Positions 1 through 9,859 of a stretch of DNA of 64,000 nucleotides are shown in pieces (position 1 is the first letter of the stretch; each line of letters opens with the position of its first letter). A program made the position numbers and the translations under genes. The notes below the pieces were generated by a model, which saw only the letters and a program-made list of their open reading frames with translations, did not search any database and had not been told where the DNA came from. Location: contig MNCI01010502.1 in assembly GCA_015680685.1 (NCBI GenBank), positions 170,050-234,049 on the forward strand, in the 5' to 3' direction. Source of the DNA: Gnetum montanum. Lineage: Eukaryota > Streptophyta > Gnetopsida > Gnetales > Gnetaceae.

Positions 1-855
1 AAAATCGTGTTGATCCAAAAGTTAACAACGGAGGTATCGGCTAAGGTAGACCAAATGTGGGATTCCTTAGACTCACAAATAGAAATAGTCCTGAAAATCG
101 TACAGGAGTCTAAGCATGAGCAAAGTAGTGCCAAAGGAAAAGACAAGCGGAGAAACTCTAACCCTGCACACAACAAGGGTAAGGGAAAGATCTCTAACTC
201 CGATGAGGCTGAAAATTCTGATTCAGACAATGATGGTGGATGTGAGGTCTGCTACTATGACCATCCTAAGGGATGTTGTCCAATTATCTCACATCTGCAG
301 GAGTCTGGGGTGTATGCATTAAATCCAAGACTTAATCAACGGCAAACACCCCGAAGGTTACCTTATCCACAAGGTAACCCAAGGCAGTTCCACCAACCCT
401 TGACGTATTATCCAAGTGGAACGCCTCCGCAGCCCATTGGACAACACCAGCAGTGGCAATACCCACAGTCATGGGGGATGCCACTGCCAACACATCAATA
501 CCCTTACCGGCAGCCTGATCCTTACGGTTATTATGTGCAGCAGCCGGTTTCTCCAGGTGACTCTATGAGTCACACTACCCCCCAACGTCACTACCAAGCT
601 CGGGAGTACTTCAGAAGGACTCCTTCTCCTCCGGGAGACATCCCACATTCCGTCCATCCTCTAACTCCACCCGCACCTCTTCCTCAAGTAGTTCCCATAA
701 CACCTCCTGCTCCAACAATGCAAGGGGAACTTCCTCCTCAACCGCAGCAACGTCACGCTGCGAGAGCTGTAAATATCCATCCAGGTACTAGTTCTGGCGA
801 CAACTGTACAAAGAAGAGACCTTTTTTCAGAACTAAGAGTCCTGATAGGTTCTAA
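1..855 (+). CDS. Ty3/gypsy gag C-terminal part (partial at window edge)
   Basis: The frame is open from base 1 to a TAA at 853-855, and the N-terminus is outside the window. The related minus-strand gag at 44196-44639 aligns residue by residue (VSAKVDQMWDSLDS; ISHLQESGVYALNP), which fixes frame and identity. A zinc-knuckle-like cluster (CEVC, then H, then CC, about residues 79-91) is followed by a long proline-, glutamine- and tyrosine-rich tail. Gag forms the virus-like particle and binds element RNA. The TAA reads CAA if one base is changed, and the protease continues in the same frame, so gag and protease were probably one polyprotein. The GTG at position 7 is not a real start. Confidence 0.8.
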   Translation, partial: KIVLIQKLTTEVSAKVDQMWDSLDSQIEIVLKIVQESKHEQSSAKGKDKRRNSNPAHNKGKGKISNSDEAENSDSDNDGGCEVCYYDHPKGCCPIISHLQESGVYALNPRLNQRQTPRRLPYPQGNPRQFHQPLTYYPSGTPPQPIGQHQQWQYPQSWGMPLPTHQYPYRQPDPYGYYVQQPVSPGDSMSHTTPQRHYQAREYFRRTPSPPGDIPHSVHPLTPPAPLPQVVPITPPAPTMQGELPPQPQQRHAARAVNIHPGTSSGDNCTKKRPFFRTKSPDRF

Positions 856-1764
856 CAACAACAAGCGTTTGAGACCATGTATAGGCCTCTAACCACTAAC
901 GCTTCGGAGCACCCTTCAGTCCAAAGGAGTGTAACGCATATGGTTATGTTAACACATACCGTCACTGACTGGATCAAGGTAGGCCACCTTCCCAGGAAAC
1001 TAACTGATCCTGGGAGTCCCTTTATTTATTTGCAGATCGCTGGGAATGCACCACATCGGGCTCTTCTTGACTCAGGTTCCGGAGTCAACTTAATTTCGTG
1101 AAAGATGTATCATGCCTGGAACCTGCCCCAACTTAAGAAGAGCAACATCCAACTAGAGCTGGCAGACCAGTCCATCACTATTCCCTTGGGATTAGTGGAG
1201 GACGTTATTACCACTATGTGTGGTTGGTCCTACCCAGCAGATTTCCTAGTGATCGAGGTTAACAACAATGAAGGGGACTTCCCAATTATAATGGGAGGGG
1301 CATGGCTAAGCACAGTGGATGCATGCCTTAGGATCCGCGATCTTTCCTTGGAAATCTCCAAGATAAACATATGTGGAAAGATCGAGAAGAGGATAGTTCC
1401 ATGCATCACATACAGTGATTCCTCGGGTGATGACACGAAGGAAATGTCTCCATGTCACAGGTGTGCCCAGGAAACTCTACAACAAAGATGCCTGTATGTA
1501 GCAACCACACAAGAAGTAGTAGACACCCCGTGGTTAACAGCTTCTCATAAGAGCAAACAAATATGCATGGAACGAACAGAGGCAACTCATGCCAACAACC
1601 ATGGCATAGACACATTGGAACGTGAGCGTCGCCAACTTCCACCCCTAAATCTAAGATCATCATTTGGGAGAAGTTGGACACTGCTTAGAAATTCAAATAG
1701 GCGCTCAATATTTCAGATCTCTTCCTCACAACTAAGTCATGGGGGAGATGGCCACCTATGCTAA
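856..1764 (+). pseudogene. Athila-like retropepsin (aspartic protease) domain, interrupted by TGA
   Basis: This continues the gag frame. The catalytic motif ALLDSGSGVNLIS is intact at about 1060-1098 and is followed at once by a TGA (1099-1101). Beyond it the flap and later strands are clear: LELADQSITIPLGLVEDV, GWSYPADFLVIEV and FPIIMGGAWLSTVDA. Retropepsin cuts the gag-pol polyprotein. The copy in A3 (54790-55290) has a non-stop codon where A1 has TGA, so the TGA is a mutation and not a normal terminator. The frame ends at 1764, just after AGTCATGGGGG, a motif repeated at the element's polypurine tract. No RT follows. Family assignment is firm; loss of function is likely. Confidence 0.82.
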
Positions 1765-3626
1765 CCATATGGGGCCCTCAGTTCTTTTTTAGTTTTTGTT
1801 TTACAACGTTTTTTTTTACACGTTTTTGTTTTACAAATTTCTTTAATTTTTCTTGTTTTTTGTTTTACAACATCGTTATACTTTTTCTATTTTTGTGTGT
1901 GTGTGTGTGTGTCATCCATTATGTAAGTTCGTCACCCAATAAGTGTTCGGGCCGATGGGATGAACTGTTTTTCATTGATTGCTAATGTTTGGTTTTTACC
2001 TTTGAGTTACATTGTTGATACTAAGGTGTGTTCTTTTGATATGGCAGGCAATGAGATCACTTCATCCATCCATTCATCAAGTCTATGGTTTCCCTTAGCT
2101 TGGAAATGTATAGTTCCCCTTATAATAAGAACTCCAATGAACAGGTGACTGGGCATTTCTCAAACTAAGGAAGGACTCAAGGGTTGCAAAGGGTGTGACT
2201 TCAAGGGAACTTGATTTTTTTGTGTTGGTCATTCACTTGGGTGCTTGGATGTTTTCCTCTTGGGTTTTCTTGTTGTTCCGATATTACCCAATAATCAGAA
2301 GCTGAGACAATAAAAATAAGAAGTCTTTGCATGGTGTGGTCCCCACGCATAAAAACACAAAACACAAAAAAAAAGAACTGCAAGCACTGGTTATGGAACC
2401 AAAGTGTTCCCTCTAACTAAGGCCCTTCTCGCTTCCCATTCTCTCCTCCGTTTCGTCGGAATGGTGGTGGCTTTTCGAAGATGCATCCTTGCGGTCCAAG
2501 TGGATGGTTTGACCAAATGCATTGATGCGAAGTCACTAGAAGTGGTTGGTTTGAGGCCCAAGTTGGAATGAGATTCTCCAAGTCACATTAATCATCAAAC
2601 ACACAAGGGGCTGTACACCACCTTGTTCTTGGGATTCCATTCCACTTCTCTTCTTCCCATCCTTCTCTCCATGGTTCACCTCATTGCCGATTGTATCATT
2701 GTATATACTTTGGTTGATGCTTTGTTTTCTTTTTGGTAAATTCTTATGGTTAAGACTTTAACTCTTATTCCAAAGGACATTCCCAGAGCCCACGGACTCT
2801 TTGAATGTGGGATTGTCAGGGCCTTAAGGGCATGAGCCTGCTTTGGGGAGGACCCACTGACATTCCTATTTGGAACATTAGTTAACTTCTTTTCCTTAAC
2901 ATTTTTGTAATTAATTAACATTTTTGTTCATTTCCATCATGACATCCCCTTCACCGATGCCATAGTTGTCCCTTTTTACCTATCTTTCCTACTCCTTTTC
3001 GTTCTCCATTCTAACGCTACCGATGGTTCGCGATTAGTCATGGGGGTACGGGGCCTGATTTTTCGATTTTTATCCTAAGCCCCGGATTTTTTCGTTTTTC
3101 TTCCTAACCCCTATACCTTCGGTAGTCATCATCTATATTTTCCCAGATCCATATCAGCCATACCACACCTTAGCCAGTGAACCTAAACCGAAGCAAGGTA
3201 TGCTTTACTTAATGATTCAATTACCCTTGCTAATATATGATGGTGTTGTGTGTGCAGATGGCAATCATACAACAACAGAATGGATCTGGAGCAGACACTT
3301 GGAATGGAGCAGCGCTGAAGCAGCATGCAAGGAGTGGAATTGATAATGCGCTTACAGATGGACAACGAAAGGCGCAATCTAGGCGTTGGCAGCAACAAGA
3401 CTCTTCTCTCTTCTTCTCTTCTATTCTCTCTCCTCTTTTCTCTCAGCTGCCAACTGTGGCCTGATGTCATTGTAATAAGGTGTTCACCCATGTTGTCATG
3501 AACACCAGTTTTTGTCAAGTCTTGTAATAAAGACCGTTCACATGTCATCCCATTAGTTCCATTTCCCCTAATAATCCCATACCTACCTGATATCATTGTA
3601 AGGAACTCGAGGACGAGTTTTCATTC
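1765..3626 (+). other. A1 internal non-coding region between protease and polypurine tract
   Basis: No conserved domain was found in any frame. The start is T-rich with three copies of TTTTTGTTTTACAA (about 1793-1806, 1823-1836, 1857-1870), then a (GT)9 run at 1895-1912. ATGGCAGGC near 2041 resembles a 3' splice acceptor, as used for env-like transcripts in some Athila elements, but no env-like frame follows. The rest holds short unrelated open frames only. A second AGTCATGGGGG sits at 3036-3046. Confidence 0.55.
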
Positions 3627-3639
3627 AGTCATGGGGGTA
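3627..3639 (+). promoter_or_regulatory. Polypurine tract (plus-strand primer site) of A1
   Basis: AGTCATGGGGGTA lies directly before the LTR start TGATGA at 3640. That is where the RNase-H-resistant primer for plus-strand DNA synthesis is expected. The same AGTCATGGGGG core occurs at 1735-1745 and 3036-3046. Confidence 0.75.
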
Positions 3640-3663
3640 TGATGAGACGCGACCTGCATGTGC

Positions 3664-3733
3664 CGCGATATCGCGTCTTCCCCTGCGATATCGCGTACGC
3701 GATATCGCGGTCCGCCGCCATATCTATAAATAA
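3664..3733 (+). promoter_or_regulatory. LTR promoter: palindromic array plus TATA box
   Basis: CGCGATATCGCG (3664-3675) is a 12-bp palindrome. At 3685-3708 two GCGATATCGC units separated by GTAC make a perfect 24-bp palindrome. The TATA box CTATAAATA (3724-3732) follows 15 bp later. Position and order indicate the core RNA polymerase II promoter of the element. The palindromes may bind dimeric proteins; that role is inferred. Confidence 0.72.
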
Positions 3734-3898
3734 GAGGCGGCACTCCCTTCATTTCCCAATCCTGGCTAGAAGTAGCGAAGCTCTGGCAGATTGATCACTC
3801 CAGAGTTAGAATTTTTCCCATGTGCCCGCAGTAGGAGTCCTAGAGTGAACGGCTCTTTATTCGAGCAGCTTGTAACCTGAACCCAAGTTGTGTACGGC

Positions 3899-3904
3899 AA
3901 TAAA
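3899..3904 (+). promoter_or_regulatory. Poly(A) signal in the A1 LTR
   Basis: AATAAA lies about 170 bp downstream of the LTR TATA box, which fits the end of the R region. Only the hexamer and its placement support this. Confidence 0.5.
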
Positions 3905-3978
3905 GACGAACTTGATTGGATAAACCTTGCAGTACATGGTTTTATTGTTGTTTATTTACTGCTTTCCTAGTGCGCACA

Positions 3979-4299
3979 AGTACGACTTGATTACGAGCGT
4001 CTACGGACGTGTACGGCTAGTCAAGGAATCGGCTGCTTGTCGCAACGCATGAGTACGACTTGATTACGAGCATTGGCTGCTTGGTAACCCAGTAGCGTAT
4101 TCCAGGATTCTGCGCTTGGTAATCCCAGTGGTAGTCCAATGTGTACGGCTAGTCAAGGAATCGGCTACTCATTGCTAGGCTAGAACGTGTGATAAGTACG
4201 ACTTAGTTACGAGCACCCACGGGTGTGTACGGCTAGCTAAGGAATCGGCTGCTTATCACACTTAAGCTAAATAGGTGCCTCAGTACGACCACTTCGAGC
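3979..4299 (+). repeat. Interspersed two-module repeats inside the A1 LTR
   Basis: Module A (AGTACGACTTGATTACGAGC) occurs at 3979-3998 and 4052-4071, with variants at 4195-4214 and 4282-4299. Module B (starts GTGTACGGCTAG, ends GGAATCGGCT) occurs at 4009-4034, 4141-4166 and 4225-4250. Spacing is irregular (about 73 to 143 bp). The related LTR at 46327-47132 shows only one clear A-like site, so the modules multiplied in the A1 lineage, which helps explain its greater LTR length. Confidence 0.8.
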
Positions 4300-4681
4300 A
4301 CTTGCGTTACGTGTGGTGATCCCAGTAACGATTAGCGTTTGGTAAGCCACAGTTGCATAGTTCAGGGTGTGTCCGGTAAGCGGGAATGAATGCTGACGCT
4401 AGTTAAGTTAGACTTAGGACATTAGTTAGAGTTAGCTTAGTTTCTCAACCCTTTCCTCTGATAGCATAGAAGATAAACCGAAAAATACCAAAAAAATCAC
4501 ATGCCTCAGACTTGCTTAACCATACACCGTGACACTTACAAGCAAGCCTGGGAAGACAACGAACGATTAACCCCAAGTGTTTCTTGTGGTGTTAAGGCAT
4601 TTAGTCTGCGGAGTTCGACTGGATCGCGAGTGCATGCTCATATTCGTATGGTTGAGTGTAGGGGTACCTCGCCACTCATCA

Positions 4682-5104
4682 ACATCTAAGGATAGGATGT
4701 CACATGTTTACATGTCTACATTTACTTTTGTAACTATAATTTAATTTTCCATTTTTATTTTTAGTAGGCCATTTCTATCTATGTTACCATTTATGTTTAC
4801 AATTTTGAAACCATTTCCATTTGAAATTCCATAAGTCCCTCGGTGATCAAAAATACCATTCAGGGTATCTCAAATTCCATTTTTGTGGAGGCCCTTAGGA
4901 TTTAAGGTTAAAACTATTCCAATGATTAGATCTTTCAGTTTTCCCATTCCAACAACTGAGATCTCTAGCACCAACAATTTTCTAGAACTAGAAGGTGGGC
5001 CTCCATCCAAATTCTTGGCCAAAAATCCTATTGCTACCATTTTCTTGTTTACTATGACACCCATTCTGTTAAAGCCCATTTTCCTATTAAGCACTAATAG
5101 TAGT
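4682..5104 (+). repeat. Tat-like element B1: 5' LTR remnant (R/U5 part)
   Basis: Bases about 4710-4975 align with about 17000-17270, sharing blocks such as TAGTAGGCCATTTCTAT and GAAACCATTTCCATTTGA. The second copy lies downstream of a TATA box, so this should be the R/U5 part of an LTR whose left part was split off by the A1 insertion. It precedes a gag, as a 5' LTR should. I could not identify a primer-binding site. Confidence 0.6.
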
Positions 5105-5285
5105 TGGAAAGTACACTAGTAGTACTTGACTGACTACTTTAACAATAGTTAGCAAACTACGTTGATAGTAGTTAGTGGACTATATTGATAGTAATTGACT
5201 AACTATGCTTATAGTAGTAGGCTAACTACACTAACGGTAGTAGGCTAACTACATTGACAGTAGTAGGCTAACTACCTTTAAGACC
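5105..5285 (+). repeat. Degenerate tandem repeat, unit about 28-30 bp
   Basis: Units of the type GTAGTAGGCTAACTACACTG repeat about six times with substitutions. The same unit family is much expanded at 15868-16250, before the TATA box of the related LTR. Here it lies after the U5-like block, so its position relative to the LTR differs. Confidence 0.7.
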
Positions 5286-5547
5286 AATTCCATTCAACAT
5301 CATTCTATTGAACCCCATTTTGTTCAACACCATTCCGTTAAACTCCATTCCTACTGTGACACCCATTTTCGCTTAGTAGCTATTTCCTACTTCCTTTCTA
5401 TTTTTAGCCTACTATGACAATAGCTTACCCTACTTACTATGTTCTTTTGCCAAAAATAGTAAAAACCTAAAAAACATAATTTTCAACATGTTATTTCAAC
5501 AATCAACCAAGTTACCTTACAACTATACTGATAATGGATCATATCAA

Positions 5548-7130
5548 TAGCACATGAGGATTTATGACCCCAAAGACCCAACCATGATTAAATGTAGGCA
5601 ATTCTTAAGACTTAGGGGGCAAACTCCTAGGTTCTTAATGATAAATAAAGAACATTATAATTTCATTTATGTCAAGATCCAAGTTTGCATGCCGGTTCCA
5701 TGAGTAGAAGTAGAAGTCAAGAGGGAATTTGAACTCATCCTTCACAATGAAAAGGAGTATATTTCCTCTCCCTATGACCAAATACCCCTTAATGATATCT
5801 ACGCTAGCATCTTAGTCCTTCTCATTGACAAAGACAACTAGAAGGCTACCTCTAATGGGCAACCAAAGGAGGAAGATGAATTTAGGGTAGCATTTGAGCC
5901 TGAGAACCTTTTGTGGGGACTTTTCCAATAAGGGACTCCCAAGGCCATATTTCCCACCTCTACCCTATTGTCCTCTTCCTACCCAATGATGGTCAATCCC
6001 ACACCAATCATCACTATGAACCAAAAAAAATTAGTATTGTAGTTAACCACATTCCACTTCTTTATGCCATTCGCCATCCAACCACAATCCATACGATCTT
6101 CATTGGTGGTTCTCACTACCACCAACTTGTTGACCACTCAAGTGGTATCCAGTATGGAACCCCAAGCAACATATGAGTCATACAGCCCTTTTGTTCCATT
6201 TGTGCCTCAGATACCAACACAAACAACTTTCTCCTTGTTTGACCCACCAACCACCATAACCCAAACTCTCCCTTCAATACTGTAGCCTATCACGAGGCCA
6301 CCAACCTCACAACTTCTTTCACAACTATCAACACAAGCACCGTAGCCCACAAGGATGCCCCAAGGCTTGGATCAAGCTTTCCAAATGATCCAAGACCTTA
6401 ATGAAGAGCTACAAAAACCTAAGGACAATACAACTAAGACAATCAAGGTTCTAGATTTCTACCAAGATGATCCTATAACCCCTACGGTGCCTCAAATAAT
6501 CTTGCCTGTAGGCTTGCCTATTCTAAAATTCACCAAATACAATGATGAAAGGAATCCCAATGCACATCTAGTAATCTTCCGATCTGAGTTTCTCTTTTTA
6601 CAAGATTGGCCACATATGATATTAAGGATTTTCCCCATGTCCCTCAAGGAAAAGGCCTTAGATTGGTATTGAACCTTGCCCAGGGGTTCCATCTCTTTCC
6701 TTGAGAACTTGATTAGCCAATTTGTCAACCACTTTAGATACAACTTAAAGTTGGATGCCACATTGGACATACTAATGAAGGTGAAGTAGGGGCCACTTGA
6801 ACTGGTGAAGGGGTTGATTCAAAGGTGTAACTCAATAATTAATGAGACATACTAATCAAAGCCTATTTTTGAAATCCACCTCTTGGCCATCTATAAGGAA
6901 GTAGTAAATGACTTTATCAAGTCAAAGCTTTGCTACCTAGAGCCCTAATCACTAAGCCAAGCCTTCTTGGAAACTAAGAATATCAAGGAGGTAGCTACAG
7001 CAAGCAATGACCCAACTTATGTAGCCTACAAAAACCAACATGCAAGGAGGAATAAGGATAAAGCCAAGCAAGAACATACAACTATGGCCATAGTAGAAAA
7101 AGATTCAAAATAAGGAGAGAGATGAGAATC
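5548..7130 (+). pseudogene. Tat-like Ty3/gypsy gag (B1), decayed
   Basis: A degenerate coding stretch with several stops and frame changes. The core retrotransposon gag domain is at about 6500-6850: ILKFTKYNDERNPNAHL, then SLKEKALDWY followed by a stop, then SISFLENLISQFVNHFRYNL. This matches the gag pattern in which a W-Y strand is followed by a helix with F...F and YNL, as in Tat-lineage elements. The upstream part (5548-6300) is proline- and threonine-rich. It lies between the B1 LTR remnant and the protease at 8323. Confidence 0.72.
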
Positions 7131-8313
7131 ATCATCACATAACACATTCCCTAACTCATCACAACCATCCACTTCCTATGCTCCAAATCAACCAAGTCTA
7201 AACTTTGAATGGAAGGATAGGTCTAACTACATAAGGTTACCTTTGATGCCCTCTAAGCTTCTAAAACACTTTCTTGAAAACAACCGTATACAACATAAGC
7301 AACTATCTAAGGAGGCTCGTAAGAGGCATGATCATCTTTATGACATAGCTAGAGACCCAACGATAGCTACTAAAGATGATCCTAAGCTACCGAAGTACTT
7401 TAGACTGGATAGGTATTACTATTATCACTAGTTGTCTGGTCATGACATCAATTTTTTCCTAACATTAAAAGATGACCTCCAAAAGATGATAAACCATGGA
7501 GAGTTGGTGTTTAATAAGCCTAACTCTCCAAAAGCCAACAAAAACCCCTATATCATAGCCTCATTCATAGAAACCAAATGGTCTAATCCTCCTAAGAAAC
7601 CATTTGTCATTAGAATACCATCATGATCCCAAAATACAAAGCCTAGAGAGCCACTCGTCATATAGGTACAACCACCTCTAACTTCTAAGAAGCCTTTCAT
7701 CATAGGTTTTCCCCCTTCAGTGGCTTCAACATCACAACATAATCACCAAGATGCTAATCCTCTAAAGCCTAGGGAGCCAATCATTATTTTGGTTCCTCCA
7801 CATTCAATGAGTAAGCCTATAATAACCCATGACCAAAGCTCAATTATAGTGGCTCACATCTTGGAGGTTAGCAATAAATCATCACCCCAAAGGTGACGAA
7901 AGCAACCTATCCCCAAATCAACAAATAAGCCCACTAAAGGTAACCAACCAAGATCTACACTAAGATTAACTACATCCATGGACAAGGGGTCTAAGGCACA
8001 TGCATCAAAGCCTAAGCCATAAATCCAAGGGAGAATGGAGGAGGTTAGAATTACAAAGGCCAAAACATTACAAGCTAATGGAAAGAATTTCCACATAAAC
8101 ATGGACATGTCACCAAACTTGTATGACTTGGTCATGACCTCTCCTACACATAGGGACACACTATCTCAAGTGTTGACTTTTATCCTTATGAGCAAAGACA
8201 TGCCTACCAACAGAGAGTTGATCCACTCTATCATTAAGCAAGCTTCACTTAGAGAAAATGGGCATCAACCCATGCTCAACGTTCATGATAGTAAAGTGAA
8301 AATTGACCCTTAG
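7131..8313 (+). pseudogene. B1 gag C-terminal region and linker to protease, decayed
   Basis: Frames at 7243-7431 and 7432-7626 read through a stop as one segment with GHDINFFLTLKDDLQKMI. In Tat-like gag the matching place holds a C-x2-H...GH...C zinc knuckle; here the cysteines are gone. A lysine- and proline-rich linker follows, then a segment at 8035-8313 containing YDLVMTSPTHRDTLSQVL that leads to the protease. The function would be RNA binding. Several stops make it inactive. Confidence 0.55.
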
Positions 8314-9040
8314 AATGGAGAAGTGCCATCTACTTCTCTCCTTATCACTATATGCATTGTAAAATACAAGGTTCACCGTGTTCATGTAGATAATGGGGCA
8401 GCTATGAATATGATACCATATTTCATTGTTGACAAACTAGGCCTAACCAAGAATATTCAAGTAACCACTACCTTAGCACTTAAGTCATTTAATGGCTCAT
8501 GGGTAGTAGTGCAAGGTTCCATCTCCTTAGATTTCATGGTCCATAAGAAGTTTCTCACATTTGCTAACTTCCTAGTAGTGCAAGAAACACCCAGTTTCAA
8601 CCTAATCCTAGGAAGGCCATGGTTAGAAAAGCTTTGGGTAGTTTCATCTCCTATACACTAGGAGATCTATTCACCGTATGAGGGAGGGGAAATTGTGATC
8701 CATGGAGACAATGTGTTAGCACCATCGGTTAACTATGTCAATATTGACTAAGGTTGAGAGGTTGAGTTTAAAGAGGAGATGCCCGAAACTCAAGTTAGGG
8801 CCAATACCAAGAGCAAAACCAATAGTGAGAACAACTATAAGGCTAGCAACAACAACTTGAAGATGCTAAACGATCAACAAGAGCACCTACTAGTTACCAT
8901 TTTGAACAAGGAAAGTGGTGAAACCAGGATCACACAACGAAAGCCCACTGATCTATCAAAGATCAAGCAACAAGTTCCGAACAAATGTCTAGTTCTTTCT
9001 TTGGTTAATGGTTGTTGGTTCACCTTCGCAAAATTATATC
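8314..9040 (+). pseudogene. B1 retropepsin domain and start of the pol linker
   Basis: The region 8323-8661 reads VHRVHVDNGAAMNMIP, then later strands and FNLILGRPWLEKL, which is the retropepsin fold ending in an ILGRPW strand. The catalytic D-S/T-G is D-N-G here, so activity is doubtful. A stop at 8659-8661 is followed by a lysine- and asparagine-rich stretch (8779-9040) that resembles a protease-RT linker. No RT follows; the matching RT-integrase half appears at 17986-21137. Confidence 0.75.
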
Positions 9041-9673
9041 ATGTTGCATTGTTGGTTTTATCCTTATGTTCTTTTTTGAGAGCATCCCATACTTACTAGA
9101 CAATGTATGGACAACAACTAGCCATGGCCTTAAACTAGCAATACAACTTGTTATGGTCTTAAACTGGCAATACAAGCTGCCAAGCCCTAAAATTGGTAAA
9201 CATAACAAAATCTTCTTTTTGTCCTTGTATCTTCAATGTAGCCAATTTACCCAATAGTATGGTATGCAAGTTTACTTATATGCTTTTACCTTAGTTTACA
9301 ATTATCATTATGACATATTTTATCTATTAGTTTTAATTTATGACCTTATTACATTTACCATCTAGATGAAACATATAAAAAGATGAAAATCTAAAACTAA
9401 CACGTTGTGTAACAATGATCAAAGCATACCAAAATGTCCATATGTCTATAACCATAGTTGACTATGCAACATACAACTAGAACATTACATAATCATCATA
9501 AAAAAAAAGGCTGAGTCATGGGAAGAAGAGGGGGGCTCATCCTGTACGTCATAGCCAACCACATGAACGTCACCACACGAGGCCTCCAAACAAAAACAAA
9601 TCATGTAAGCTGAGTAAATATTGGTGACTATTATATCCATAACACACAACCATTAAAATACACTATTTATTGC
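9041..9673. other. Transition from Tat-like element to the RPB9 island
   Basis: Bases 9100-9200 hold short repeats of the type CCTTAAACTAGCAATACAA that recur in degenerate form at 13230-13330 and 14040-14170, so this part still looks element-derived. From about 9500 the composition changes and CpG sites reappear. No coding domain is visible. Confidence 0.45.
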
Positions 9674-9859
9674 TTGAATTGTCGTTCCTGCAATGGGGTT
9701 GTGTGCGCGGGATTTCTGCCAGTGAGCCAGCTTAGGGGTATCAGACCTTGTATATTGATAAACCGTTGTAGTCGAGAAGAAGGATTTGGTTGTTTGAGAA
9801 GAAGAGGAAGCGTTTCTGCGAGCCATCGTTGGTTTGTGTTCTCTCAGCAAAGTCCGAAA
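9674..9859 (+). promoter_or_regulatory. Putative 5' leader of RPB9
   Basis: The RPB9 frame stays open upstream to an ATG at 9674, adding 62 codons, but the extension has no RPB9 homology and is probably untranslated leader. TTTGTGTTCTCTCAG ends at 9847, 12 bases before the ATG, and looks like a plant 3' splice acceptor, so a 5' UTR intron is possible. I could not pick a convincing donor or TATA box. Confidence 0.45.

Larger units (their letters stand above)
1..4681 (+). mobile_element. Athila-like Ty3/gypsy LTR retrotransposon A1, 3' portion, lacking RT-RNase H-integrase
   Basis: The sequence shows gag, then protease in the same reading frame, a non-coding stretch, a polypurine tract and a 3' LTR. 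The 5' LTR and the gag N-terminus lie left of the window. The protease resembles Athila proteases (aspartate-serine-glycine, then LELADQSI, PLGLVEDV and a PIIMG strand). No RT, RNase H or integrase can be read between the protease and the LTR, so this copy is internally deleted or belongs to a non-autonomous subfamily. CpG sites are far better kept here than in the related copies at 42-47 kb and 52-59 kb, so A1 is probably the youngest. It lies inside the LTR of an older Tat-like element that resumes at 4682. Confidence 0.85.
3640..4681 (+). repeat. 3' LTR of A1 (1042 bp)
   Basis: The LTR starts TGATGAGACG and ends CACTCATCA, so its ends form a TGATGA/TCATCA inverted repeat. The 3' end matches the LTR ends at 46327 and 57965 (minus copies), where a tRNA-Asp-type primer site follows, which fixes this border. 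U3 is only about 85 bp and consists largely of palindromes, followed by CTATAAATA. A poly(A) signal lies about 170 bp past the TATA box, and the long remainder holds interspersed repeats. The next five bases, ACATC (4682-4686), would be the target-site duplication. Confidence 0.88.

Noticed and set aside
7-855. Gag starting at the GTG at position 7
   Set aside because: The related A2 gag continues upstream in the same frame, so the true start lies outside the window.
3183-3596. 137-codon minus-strand protein at the A1 3' end
   Set aside because: It lies in the non-coding region before the polypurine tract, has no domain, and no promoter or related frame was seen.
5105-5285. CRISPR-like array
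   Set aside because: Units of about 28-30 bp follow each other without unique spacers and vary freely; the setting is a plant LTR element.
5913-6176. An 87-codon protein
   Set aside because: It lies in a frame other than the gag frame that can be followed on both sides (with stops), and has no family.
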